NCBI RefSeq assembly: GCF_964291045.1
Contig: NZ_OZ197277.1
Location: 1,364,001-1,428,000 of the forward strand
Origin: PALSA-1444 sp964291045
GTDB taxonomy: Bacteria > Chlamydiota > Chlamydiia > Chlamydiales > Rhabdochlamydiaceae
Reading direction: 5' to 3'
Length of the DNA stretch: 64,000 nt
Positions within the stretch are counted from its first letter, which is position 1. Every line of letters begins with the position of its first letter. This document shows, piece after piece, positions 51,996 to 60,900 of the stretch. The notes beneath the pieces were generated by a model, which worked only from the letters and a program-made list of their open reading frames with translations, made no database searches and had not been told where the DNA came from. The translations under genes and the position numbers were made by a program.

Positions 51996-53618
51996 TTATA
52001 AAAATAATTTTTTATACTCTAGAACCATTTCATGAAGAAGCGTCCATTTTCTTCTCCCTAAAGGAGCCTCTTGTTGTAAAGCATGCACCTTTTCAATGGC
52101 TTCAAGGGCTGGATTTAACACACGGATATAAACTTTCTCTTCTAGAAGGTCTTCTTCATAAAGGATGGCTTTGCCGCTTCCCTCTTTCTCTTCTTTTAAC
52201 AAAGAGAGTAGTTCAAGGCATCTCATAAAGCTGTTTCCTATCTGATTAAGTGTTTGATGGATTTTCTCCTCATCAATAGAGAGAGGGTGATTTTTGATCA
52301 TGGCTTCAATAGAGTTAGAGATGAGGTGCGTAGGCACCTGTTTAATAAGTGATAAACTTTGATAAGGAATCTGAGAAAACCCTAGTCCCTCTTGAGCGGC
52401 ATGAGTAAAGGTGATATGTGGATAGTTCTTTGTGTAAGCATCTATTGTCTCTTGCTCCATGATCCATTTAAGCTGCGTCATCACAGTTTTTCCATAAACG
52501 CTTTGACGCCGGAGCCGTTTTTCTCCTACACAAGGAGGTGTAAAAGACGCCTTTAAATGAACGCCCTTGCTATAGTGCTTACCTTCTCTAAAAGAGAGAT
52601 CCACACCTGCTAAAGCAACCGATGAGCACCCCCAAAAGCTAGCCAAAGAGAGGGCAAGTGTTGTGACAGAAAGCGCCTCTCTTCCTAGATCCTCTCCAAT
52701 ACCTTCTTCGGTAAATCCAAGTTCTTCTTCAATGAGCCTCTCTAAGGAGCTAACTGATGGCGATCTTAAATAGCCATAAGGACCATCAAAGAGCTCAAAG
52801 ACAGTAGGATAAAGACGGGTTCCATAGATGAGCGGAATATCTCTCTCCTGACACCCTTGCAGGCACTCTCTTTCCCTAGGATTTGGATCTAAGGCAATCC
52901 CTAGATGAGGCCGGATCCCTAAATGACTTAAGGCAGATAGCGCAGAGCCGCATCCAATAATGAGCACTTTATCTTGGAGTTCTTTAAGCTCTTTAGCAAC
53001 CGTTTCTAAAGAAGGGCCAGCTCCGCAGATGATAGCAGGTAGATCTTTAAAAGCGCCTGCTGTTTGATTCACATAAAAACTCTGGGGAAGCTTTTTTAAA
53101 TTGGAAATCATATTTTGATGAAGAACCGGCCCTGAAAGAATCTCCGAGACAACAGAGTGAAAAAGCACAGTCTTCCGGAGTAAGGCAACTTCCAGACGGC
53201 GCATTTTAGCGCTTCTTTTTTCTAGCGTAAACACACCGATATTTTCACACGGAAACTTCTCTGCTAAATATTCTAAAAGATCATCATCTTCTTGAGATAA
53301 CCGGTATACATGCACTCTTGGATGAGAAAACAGCTTTTCTCCCCAAGGAGCGTTCATTGCCTGATGAACCTCATAGAGATCTTCTTCTAGAAAAATGAGT
53401 TGCCTTTTAGAATTTTCCTCTAACCAAGCCTCAAGAGCGACAAACGGAATCCCTTTACTGATTTTATAAAGATAAAGCGCATCATAAGAGATCGATGTAG
53501 CCTCTCTTAAGAGTTTTTGTACGCTAGGATCCTCAGCATCATAGTGTATTTCTTCTAAAGCCAAAGGAAACGGCTGCATTCTAAGCTCAAGCTCAAGCGC
53601 TGCATACTTATCTAGCAT
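51996..53618 (-). CDS. MptE-like/DUF115 family protein, copy 2
   Basis: A 540-residue protein of the 6-hydroxymethylpterin pyrophosphokinase MptE-like (DUF115) family, also annotated as motility-associated glycosyltransferase. The core near residues 192-245 reads AIICGAGPSLE, then VLIIGCGSALSAL, LGIRPHLGIALDPNP. Later are SVSSLERLIEEE and an AGVDLSF strand. Some family members transfer pseudaminic/legionaminic-type sugars to flagellin; there is no flagellum gene here, so the role is unclear. It is the last of four genes on the minus strand, 2 nt after its paralogue. Helical C terminus of about 150 residues. Confidence 0.8.
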   Translation of the reverse strand: MLDKYAALELELRMQPFPLALEEIHYDAEDPSVQKLLREATSISYDALYLYKISKGIPFVALEAWLEENSKRQLIFLEEDLYEVHQAMNAPWGEKLFSHPRVHVYRLSQEDDDLLEYLAEKFPCENIGVFTLEKRSAKMRRLEVALLRKTVLFHSVVSEILSGPVLHQNMISNLKKLPQSFYVNQTAGAFKDLPAIICGAGPSLETVAKELKELQDKVLIIGCGSALSALSHLGIRPHLGIALDPNPRERECLQGCQERDIPLIYGTRLYPTVFELFDGPYGYLRSPSVSSLERLIEEELGFTEEGIGEDLGREALSVTTLALSLASFWGCSSVALAGVDLSFREGKHYSKGVHLKASFTPPCVGEKRLRRQSVYGKTVMTQLKWIMEQETIDAYTKNYPHITFTHAAQEGLGFSQIPYQSLSLIKQVPTHLISNSIEAMIKNHPLSIDEEKIHQTLNQIGNSFMRCLELLSLLKEEKEGSGKAILYEEDLLEEKVYIRVLNPALEAIEKVHALQQEAPLGRRKWTLLHEMVLEYKKLFL

Positions 53619-53620
53619 GA

Positions 53621-54973
53621 CTACTCAACAACCGTTTGAAAAAAAAGTGTTTGGTGAAGAAGCAGATGATCTGGATGAGCTCCTTCCATCCGTTTAAAGA
53701 CAGGCTCCCAGATTTCCCAGATGGGAACTAACATGCGCTCTGTAAGCGCTTTTTCCTCAAGCTTCTTAATGAGCTCTTGAAAAAGAGCATCCTCTCCTGG
53801 CATTTCTGGAAAGAGCTCTTGAAACCTTGCTAAAATAGCCTGAAGGAGCAGCTGCACTTCTTCTTTTTGTGCTTTAAATAAGGCATGAACTCTTCTTCCC
53901 TCCTCTTCTGAGGCAGTAGCACATATCTCTAAGAAATTAAGGTTTTCTTGAGGCTCTAAAATCAAGTGTTCTATATCCACTCTTTTCACATGAGGCATGA
54001 GCAATTGATCGTGCGAGAGCACGCCCCACTCTCGGTCTGGATGCTCTATCACATACCGATCTAGCCACTTAGCAGCTAGCACCCAATCGGGTTTTGTTTT
54101 TAGCTTCTTTCCATTTTGAAGCAAAATTTCTATGAAAGAATCTAAAGAGGCTTTAACTCCTTTAGCGTAGTGAGAGGCTCCATAAGCAAAATCCATCCCC
54201 GCAAAATAGATTTCCTTGCATCCAAGCTCATAAGCTAAAGTAGCTCCCCTCGTTGTTGAAGTCCACCCTCCCTCTTCAGAAGAAGCAATATCTAACTCAT
54301 CTTCTAACCACTTTGTTAAAGGAAAAGAAGACGCACTTCCCATGATAAACTTTTTTCCCTGAGCAAGGGCTAAAATTTTAGGATCTGTTCTTAGCTGAAA
54401 AAAAAGAGGGAATGCAAATTCTTTAAAGGTGTGAGAGGGCTCCATATCAACATGCACAGCTAAATGGGGAGTAATCCCGGAAGCTAAAAGCGCTTTAACA
54501 CCGGATCCACAGCCGATGATTAAAAAGGTGTCTTTAGCTTTTTTTAAAAACGGTATTAAAGCATCTAAAGAAGGCCCGGCTCCGCAAACAATGGCTTTTG
54601 TCTGCGTAAATTTTCCATAGAGATCTTCTGCTTTACTAAACGGCTGTAAAAGATTGGCTTGGTGATTATGAAGAAGCTTTAAGCCTTGATCGATGAAGTC
54701 AGACGCCTGAGCATTAACCTCTTCTTGAATCTGTTTCAGCTCTACTAAAGCTAGGTGGTGCGGATCTTCATACACAAACGGAAGATAAATGAGCTCTTTT
54801 GCCACGCGGTAAAACTCGACTGGATGATGCTGTATAGAATAGATTTGAGGGTGCTCTAAGACATCTTGCACCCCAACAACCACAATATAGCGATCTTTTT
54901 GTGCGGATATCCAAGGAAGAAATGTCTTTTCTTTCTTAGCATCCCACGTAACCATGCAAAGAACTTCACTCAA
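53621..54973 (-). CDS. MptE-like/DUF115 family protein, copy 1
   Basis: A 450-residue paralogue of the next gene. It shows AIVCGAGPSLDALI near residue 134, FLIIGCGSGVKALL, ITPHLAVHVDMEPSH and YFAGMDFAYG, in the same order and spacing as the other copy. The N-terminal domain differs. Its ATG overlaps the stop of the nuclease-like gene (ATGA). The tandem pair suggests a heteromer or two related steps, perhaps in sugar or pterin metabolism; the family name does not settle the reaction. Confidence 0.8.
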   Translation of the reverse strand: MSEVLCMVTWDAKKEKTFLPWISAQKDRYIVVVGVQDVLEHPQIYSIQHHPVEFYRVAKELIYLPFVYEDPHHLALVELKQIQEEVNAQASDFIDQGLKLLHNHQANLLQPFSKAEDLYGKFTQTKAIVCGAGPSLDALIPFLKKAKDTFLIIGCGSGVKALLASGITPHLAVHVDMEPSHTFKEFAFPLFFQLRTDPKILALAQGKKFIMGSASSFPLTKWLEDELDIASSEEGGWTSTTRGATLAYELGCKEIYFAGMDFAYGASHYAKGVKASLDSFIEILLQNGKKLKTKPDWVLAAKWLDRYVIEHPDREWGVLSHDQLLMPHVKRVDIEHLILEPQENLNFLEICATASEEEGRRVHALFKAQKEEVQLLLQAILARFQELFPEMPGEDALFQELIKKLEEKALTERMLVPIWEIWEPVFKRMEGAHPDHLLLHQTLFFQTVVE

Positions 54974-55404
54974 TTTAAACTCTCAATTAACTGCTCATAA
55001 GACGGTAGCATGAACGTTTGATAAGATCCACTTTTTCTGATGTGCTCTAAAAGAATACCCTCTTTTCCCACAATGCCGACATAAGGTGCCTTCACATAGT
55101 AGTTATACGCCACCACTTGAGAAAGCGCTCTGTGTGTGAGAGGCACTTGTTTACACTCTAGGAGAAGAAGGGGTTTCAGTGTCCCTTTCACCTGTGTAAA
55201 ACTCATGATATCTACTCTTCTTAAAGGAAGAGATGCTCCCTCATCTAAGAGGTGAGGGAGCATTTTCAGTTCTTTTTCTATCGCAATGAGCTCTTTAGGA
55301 AATCCTAAAGTCCCTACCATGTAATTGAGCCACTGCTGCCTCACAATTTCTTCAGGAGTGGCGCTAACCCACTGTTTTCTAATCGGATCAAAAATTTCTT
55401 TCAT
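54970..55404 (-). CDS. HsdR N-terminal-like PD-(D/E)XK domain protein
   Basis: A 144-residue stand-alone domain similar to the N terminus of type I restriction subunit R (HSDR_N_2). FDPIRKQWVSATPEEIVRQ is the family's opening (FDPxRKxWVxxTPEExVRQ). RRVDIMSF gives the motif II aspartate and PLLLLECKQ the ExK catalytic pair. No helicase or methylase gene is near, so this is not a restriction system. The family is widespread as a solitary gene of unknown role. Coupled by 4-nt overlaps to hpf upstream and to the MptE-like gene downstream. Confidence 0.8.
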   Translation of the reverse strand: MKEIFDPIRKQWVSATPEEIVRQQWLNYMVGTLGFPKELIAIEKELKMLPHLLDEGASLPLRRVDIMSFTQVKGTLKPLLLLECKQVPLTHRALSQVVAYNYYVKAPYVGIVGKEGILLEHIRKSGSYQTFMLPSYEQLIESLN

Positions 55405-56024
55405 TCAGGTAAGAGCAGTCCATAGTGACCGTCATTTCTTCGGTAAACGACTTTCAGTTTTAAATCTTCTTCTCCTCTAAACACAATAAACTGATCATCT
55501 GAGAGCTCCATCTTCATGACAGCCTCATCAGTAGTTAAAAGTTTTAGCGGTTTGACTTCTGTGCCCACGATATGGGGTTTACTGTATTCTTCTGCCTCAT
55601 GCACTTGATTTTCCAGTTCAATTGAAGCATTAATCCTTTCAATATCTGAATACGGTTTTTTTAAGACATTCACCTGCATATCAATCACAGAGCGTGGCTT
55701 TTGATGATGGCTTTGAATTTTGTCTTTCCATCTGCGGATTTTTTCATGAAGCTTTTCAATCGCTTGATCAATGGACCCATACATATCTGGCGTAGTGGCT
55801 GACACTTTAATTCTTAAATGGCTGACATGCAGTAAAAATGTGGCTGTTTGGCCTAGTTTCTGCACTTCCATCACAGCGTGAACATGCATATCTCCTACAT
55901 GAAAACGGTCAATTTTTGAAAGTTTAGACTCCACATACTCTTTCATCGGGTCAGTCACCTGCACATTTCTACCCACAATATGGATATCAATGGAATGGGT
56001 ATTTACTTTTTTAAGTTCGTTCAT
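55401..56024 (-). CDS. hpf: Long-form ribosome hibernation promoting factor
   Basis: Binds the 30S decoding site and, in the long form, links ribosomes into inactive 100S dimers. The N-terminal domain (about 10-110) has the beta-alpha-beta-beta-beta-alpha layout with VTDPMKEYVESKLSKIDRF, AVMEVQKLG and DMYGSIDQAIEKLHEKIRRWK. The C-terminal dimerisation domain (about 148-207) has VVYRRNDGHYGLLLPE near the end. The ATG at 56024 has AGGAGG 6 nt upstream, which overrides a longer frame. First gene of a four-gene coupled operon. Useful for a developmental cycle with a dormant stage (inference). Confidence 0.92.
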   Translation of the reverse strand: MNELKKVNTHSIDIHIVGRNVQVTDPMKEYVESKLSKIDRFHVGDMHVHAVMEVQKLGQTATFLLHVSHLRIKVSATTPDMYGSIDQAIEKLHEKIRRWKDKIQSHHQKPRSVIDMQVNVLKKPYSDIERINASIELENQVHEAEEYSKPHIVGTEVKPLKLLTTDEAVMKMELSDDQFIVFRGEEDLKLKVVYRRNDGHYGLLLPE

Positions 56025-56051
56025 AAAAAACCTCCTTGCCCTTATTTTGTG

Positions 56052-56057
56052 ATTATA
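56052..56057 (-). promoter_or_regulatory. Candidate -10 box of the hpf operon
   Basis: A perfect TATAAT on the minus strand 27 nt before the hpf ATG; the -35 (TTGCTC, 18-nt spacing) is poor, as is often seen in chlamydial promoters. Confidence 0.4.
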
Positions 56058-56149
56058 GAAGGAAAGCTGTTTTTTGAGCAAAGCTTCCAATTAATAGTAA
56101 AAATTATTTCATGCTAACTCTAGAAAATCCATAAAAATCGGTGATTTCT

Positions 56150-57205
56150 CTAGGAAGGAGAGTACATTTTTAACCGCTGCGCTTTATTACCCAGCTGTCC
56201 GCACGCTCCCATGACACTTCGCCCTTTATGACGCCGTAAAAAAACGGGGTACCCCCTTGCTTTAAGCCTGAGGAAAAAATCATTTTGTATAGCCTCTTCA
56301 GGTGCTAAAAATCTCGCTTTTGATTGCGCGTTGTAAGGAATGAGATTGATTTTTACAGGTAACCCTCTTAAATAGTCTGCAAGCTCATCGGCATGTTCTA
56401 GAGCATCATTAACCCCTTTTAAAAGCACATATTCAATCAAAATGGTGCGCTTTTTTCCTAAACTGTACTCTTGTAATACTTCTTTAAGCTCTTTAAGAGA
56501 AGATTCTTTGTTAACCGGCATGATTTTAGCCCGGATCTCATCATTGGGTGCGTTAATGGAAACTGCTAGATGAATCGAAGGGTCTGCCTCATAGGTGAAC
56601 CTTCGAATAAAATGCGCTCTTCCGCTTGTTGATACCGTGATGTGTCTGGGGCCAAGTCCAAACCCTTTAGGATCCATCATCACATTAATGGCTTTCATAA
56701 CAGCGTCATAGTTATCAAATGGCTCTCCCATCCCCATGAAGACGATATTGCGGATATCTGCCTTTAATAGGGTCTTTGCGATGAAGAGCTGCTGGATAAT
56801 CTCTTGAACAGATAACGAGCGTATGAGTCCCATTTTCCCTGTTTCACAAAACGAGCACCCCATTTTACATCCCACTTGAGATGACACACAAAGCGTAAGC
56901 CCTGACTTCATGGGAATAATCACCGATTCTGTTTCATATCCATCTGAGAGCTTAAGGAGGAACTTTTTAAGCTCTCCATCTTCTAATAGCTTTGAGACCT
57001 GAGATACATCTGCCTGCACTAAATCAATCATTTGCAAAACAAGAGGCATCGCTTGAGGCTCTACCCATGAGAGGTCACCGGGGCCCCCTTCTCTTATCCA
57101 GACAGAATAGAGCAAAGTGGCATGCCGCTCACCTTTTCCAAGGCGTCTCACGATTTCTTCTGTAAATTCAGATTGGGTTAAAGAAAGAAGTGGAATTTGA
57201 TTCAT
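56150..57205 (-). CDS. rlmN: 23S rRNA/tRNA adenine-C2 methyltransferase
   Basis: Radical SAM enzyme forming m2A2503 in 23S rRNA and m2A37 in some tRNAs. The cluster motif CKMGCSFCETG (CxxxCxxC) is near residue 112. Also seen are NIVFMGMGEPFDNYD, TVSTSGR, LAVSINAPNDEIRAKIMP, and the second catalytic cysteine in SVMGACGQLGN near the C terminus. The true start is the ATG at 57205: upstream codons in frame lie inside tRNA-Arg. Directly downstream of tRNA-Arg on the same strand. Confidence 0.95.
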   Translation of the reverse strand: MNQIPLLSLTQSEFTEEIVRRLGKGERHATLLYSVWIREGGPGDLSWVEPQAMPLVLQMIDLVQADVSQVSKLLEDGELKKFLLKLSDGYETESVIIPMKSGLTLCVSSQVGCKMGCSFCETGKMGLIRSLSVQEIIQQLFIAKTLLKADIRNIVFMGMGEPFDNYDAVMKAINVMMDPKGFGLGPRHITVSTSGRAHFIRRFTYEADPSIHLAVSINAPNDEIRAKIMPVNKESSLKELKEVLQEYSLGKKRTILIEYVLLKGVNDALEHADELADYLRGLPVKINLIPYNAQSKARFLAPEEAIQNDFFLRLKARGYPVFLRRHKGRSVMGACGQLGNKAQRLKMYSPS

Positions 57206-57216
57206 AGATAAAATAT

Positions 57217-57290
57217 TGCACCGAACAGGAATTGAACCTGTAACCACCCGGTTCGAAGCCGGGTACTCTATCCAATTGAGCTATCGGTGC
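57217..57290 (-). tRNA. tRNA-Arg (UCG)
   Basis: 74 nt. Acceptor GCACCGA pairs with TCGGTGC. The D-stem GCTC pairs with GAGT. The anticodon stem CCCGG/CCGGG encloses the loop CTTCGAA, anticodon TCG reading CGA. T-arm ACAGG/CCTGT with TTCAATT. CCA not encoded. Followed by rlmN on the same strand. Confidence 0.95.
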
Positions 57291-57316
57291 AAAACGAAAA
57301 ACGATATCATATACGC

Positions 57317-57919
57317 ATGAGTGAAATCAAGACAGAAGGTATTATTCTTAAAACAATTCCGTATCAAGAGAAGCAAACAATTGTAACGCTCTTCACTTTA
57401 GACCAAGGAATGGTCACGCTTTTTGTAAGACAAAGCAAAAAATCTAAGCATCAATCCCTCATTAATCCCCTCTCTCACATTGATGTGGTGTATCAACGAA
57501 TTAAAACAACAGAGCTTCTTTCTTTTAAAGAAGGTTTGATGATCGAAAATCACTATTTCTTAAGAGAAAAATGGAGCTTTTTGGAAGCTGCTGGCAAGAT
57601 GACTTCAGCCATTTTATTTACGCAGCTTCCAGGAAAGTCTGCCCCTCAGCTGTATCAACTTCTCTTAGCTTGTTTAAAACAGATTCCCCGCTTTGCCTCT
57701 TCTTCTGTGCTGATCACGCTTTTCTATCTTAAACTGCTCACTTATGAAGGGGTGCTCTCTTTTGAAAGTGAGGATATGTTTCCTCTTCCTTGCACGCCCC
57801 TCCAGTGGGAAATGCTTAAAACCATGAGCGAGACCAAAGTGTTTAGTCCCTATTATCTAGAAAAAAATCTAGGATCTTTCTGTGATCAGCTAGAGCAGCT
57901 CATTAAAACAGTTCTCTAG
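57317..57919 (+). CDS. recO: DNA repair protein RecO
   Basis: With RecF and RecR it loads RecA at gaps covered by SSB. The 200-residue protein opens with the OB-fold pattern EGIILKTIPYQEKQTIVTLFT and QGMVTLFVRQSKKSK. The helical region lacks the zinc cysteines common in other RecO proteins. It is on the short side for the family (usually about 230-250). I start at ATG 57317, as an earlier frame would run into tRNA-Arg. Diverges from the tRNA by 26 nt, and no Shine-Dalgarno is seen. Convergent with the NLR-like gene. Confidence 0.85.
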   Translation: MSEIKTEGIILKTIPYQEKQTIVTLFTLDQGMVTLFVRQSKKSKHQSLINPLSHIDVVYQRIKTTELLSFKEGLMIENHYFLREKWSFLEAAGKMTSAILFTQLPGKSAPQLYQLLLACLKQIPRFASSSVLITLFYLKLLTYEGVLSFESEDMFPLPCTPLQWEMLKTMSETKVFSPYYLEKNLGSFCDQLEQLIKTVL

Positions 57920-57947
57920 AGAGCCTTGGTATTTAAGAAAAAAATCC

Positions 57948-60900
57948 TTAAAAGGGATTAGAAAAGTCAGCTTCATCTACTTTATTTAAGAGGCTTAAGA
58001 TTTTTTTTACTAGCTTATGACTAGCTAATGTATGCTTAGATTCTTCTCCATAAATTTTTTGATGAATTTCTAGTGCTTTATAACTCATGCCAAGAGCATC
58101 TTCGAGTCTTCCAGAGTCTTTGAAAACTTTTGCTAACGTTTCATAACTCTCTCCGGTATAACGAGACTTATCTCCACGTACTTTCTGATTGATCTCCAAT
58201 GCCGTTTTCCCTGTCTTTATAGACTCTTCTACTCTCCCTAAATCGTTTAAAATCTCTGCAATAACATGATAGGTTGCTGCTGTATAGGGAGACTCTTCTC
58301 CAAGTATTTTCTGCCTGATTTTTAATGCCGCCTCACTCATTTTCAGTGCTTCTTCTAATCTCCCTAGCTCTCTTAAGTTTTTTCCAATAGCTTCATAGCT
58401 AGATGCTGTATAATCGGACTCTTCTCCATATACTTTTTGTTTGAGATTTAATGCTATCTCGCTCATCTTCAGCGCTTCTTCTATTCTGCCTAATTCCCTC
58501 AAAATCTCTCCAACAGCTTGATAACTTTCTGCTGTATAACGGGTCTCTTCTCCAAGCACTTTCCGTTTGATCTTTAACGCTTTCTCACACATCTCTAGTG
58601 CCTCTTCCTCTCTTCCTAAATCCCTTAAAATCCTTCCCACAGCTTGATAGCTTTCTGCTGTATAACGCGACTCTTCCCCAAACACTTTCAAGTTAATCTT
58701 CAATGCTTTCTCACTTATCTTCAGTGCCTCTTCTCCTCTCCCGAGCCATCTTAAGGCCCTTCCAACAGTTTGATAGCTGTCTGCTGTATAACGAGACTCT
58801 TCTCCAAACACTTTCTGGTTAATCTGTAATGCTGCTTTATGCATCTTAAGTGCCTCTTCATCCTTCCCGAGCTCCCTTAAAATCTCTCCGACAGCTTGAT
58901 AGCTTTCTGATGTATAATGAGTATCTTCTCCAAGCACTTTCTGTTTGATCTTTAATGCTTTCTCACTCATCTCCAGTGCTTTTTCTCCTTGCCCTAATTC
59001 CCTCAACATCCTTCCAATGGCTTGGTAGCTTTCTGCTGTATAATGAGTCTCCTCCCCATGAACTTTCAAGTTGATCTCCAATGCTGTCTCATTCATCTTG
59101 AGCCCATCTTGAACTCTCCCTAGTTCCCTTAAAATCTCTCCAACAGCTTGATAGCTTTCTGCTGTGTAATGAGAGTTTTCCCCATGCACTTTTTGATTGA
59201 TCCTTAACGCCATCTCACTTATCTGAAGAGCATCTTCAATTTTTCCTAAACCCTTTAGGATCTCTCCAATAACTTGATAGCTCTCCGCTGTATAATGAGA
59301 GTTTTCTCCATATATTTCTTTGCTCATCTTGAGTTCATCTTGAGCATATTTTTCAGCAGTGCCAAACAAGCATAATTTTTTATATAAATTTGTTAAATTT
59401 CCGATAAAAATTCTTTTTCTTTCTAATAAAAAATTTTCTTTAAATCCATCACTAGCTAATAAAGATGAGGCATGAGTGCCATACTCAATCAAGATTGATC
59501 GCTCATATTTATCCTGTTTTCTCAACTCATCTAGTTCTTTATCTAGCACATCTCTTATTTGAGATATGTTTTTCTTTTTTTCATCGCTACTCAGCTGATA
59601 TTTAATGGATTGCTGCACAAGCAAATGGATCTCATAGCAAGATACTTTACTCTGATTTTCTTTTTGAGAATTAATTAAAGAATAATTCATTAGAAGCCGT
59701 AAAGCACGTCTTAGTGTTAGTTCATCTTTTTCAAGGTAAAATAAAGATATCCATTTTTCAAAAATAGGGTAGGGAATAAGCCCCTCTCCTAGACAAGAGA
59801 TCATCTCAATCAGCTGCTTCGCTAAATCTCCATCAGGCATTTTGGCAATAGTATTAATTGAAAAGTGCCATGTTGTCAGAATAGACTCCTCTTCTGTAAG
59901 AATATTGATATTTTTCGCATGAAAAAGCTCTAAATAGTATATTTTGAAAAGCTTGAGATACTCTTCAAAAGTGATATTTTGTTCTTTAATGTATCCTGCC
60001 GCATGAGTCAGGGCTAAAGGAAGATATCCTAACTTCTGAGTAATTTCCACGATGCTTGTCTTTTCATCTTCATGCAAACACCGTTCTGTTCTTTTTAAAA
60101 GATAATTTACTGCTTCTTCGGGTTTAAAGGGAAACAGTTTAATTTTATGAAATCCTTCGACCTCTGCTATAAGTCCAGCTCTTGTTGTCATTAAAATTTT
60201 ACATTGAAAAGTTCTAGGCAAATAAGTTTTAATAAGAGGAAAGAGATCTTGATGATCAAATCCATCAATGATGAAGAGATAAGGATTTTCTATGCGATGA
60301 AGCTTGGCCTTGAGAACTTTTAAAGCTTCCTGTGGGTTTTCTTCAATAATCTTAAAACCTTTTGCAAGCTCTAACAGTTTTTCAATAAGTTCAGCTTCAC
60401 TGGATACTTTTGCAAAGAGGACAAATTCATAATTATCTTTGTATGCATGACCATATTTCATAGCAAGTGTACTTTTTCCCATACCACCCGAACCTGCAAT
60501 AGCAACTTTAGCATGCGTTTTAAATGCTTCTACAATGGACTCTAGTTCTTGACTTCTTTCAATAAAAGAAAGGGGAAGAGAAGGAATATCCTCATATTTT
60601 CCTTTCTTTATTTTGCTTAACGGAATATCTAACTGAGGAGCTTCAAGGAAAAAACGGTATTTCCAAGGGGTTAAGATTGTAGCTAAAGAGGAAGACACAC
60701 CTATTTGAGATTGCTGAGTAGATGGAACTGAAACTAAAGAAAGACTATCTTCAACGATGGTTTGGCTTAAAGTCATAATATCTTTCTCATCTTTTGGAAG
60801 ATCGATAAGGATGATTCTTCCTTGAGAAGATATCTCTTGCATATTCAAATCTTGTTGCAAAGAGCTATGCATCAAATATCTTAAAAGACTTTTTGATTTC

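Noticed and set aside
54970..55404. A restriction-modification system
   Set aside because: Only a solitary HsdR N-terminal-like domain is present; no helicase motor, methylase or specificity gene nearby.
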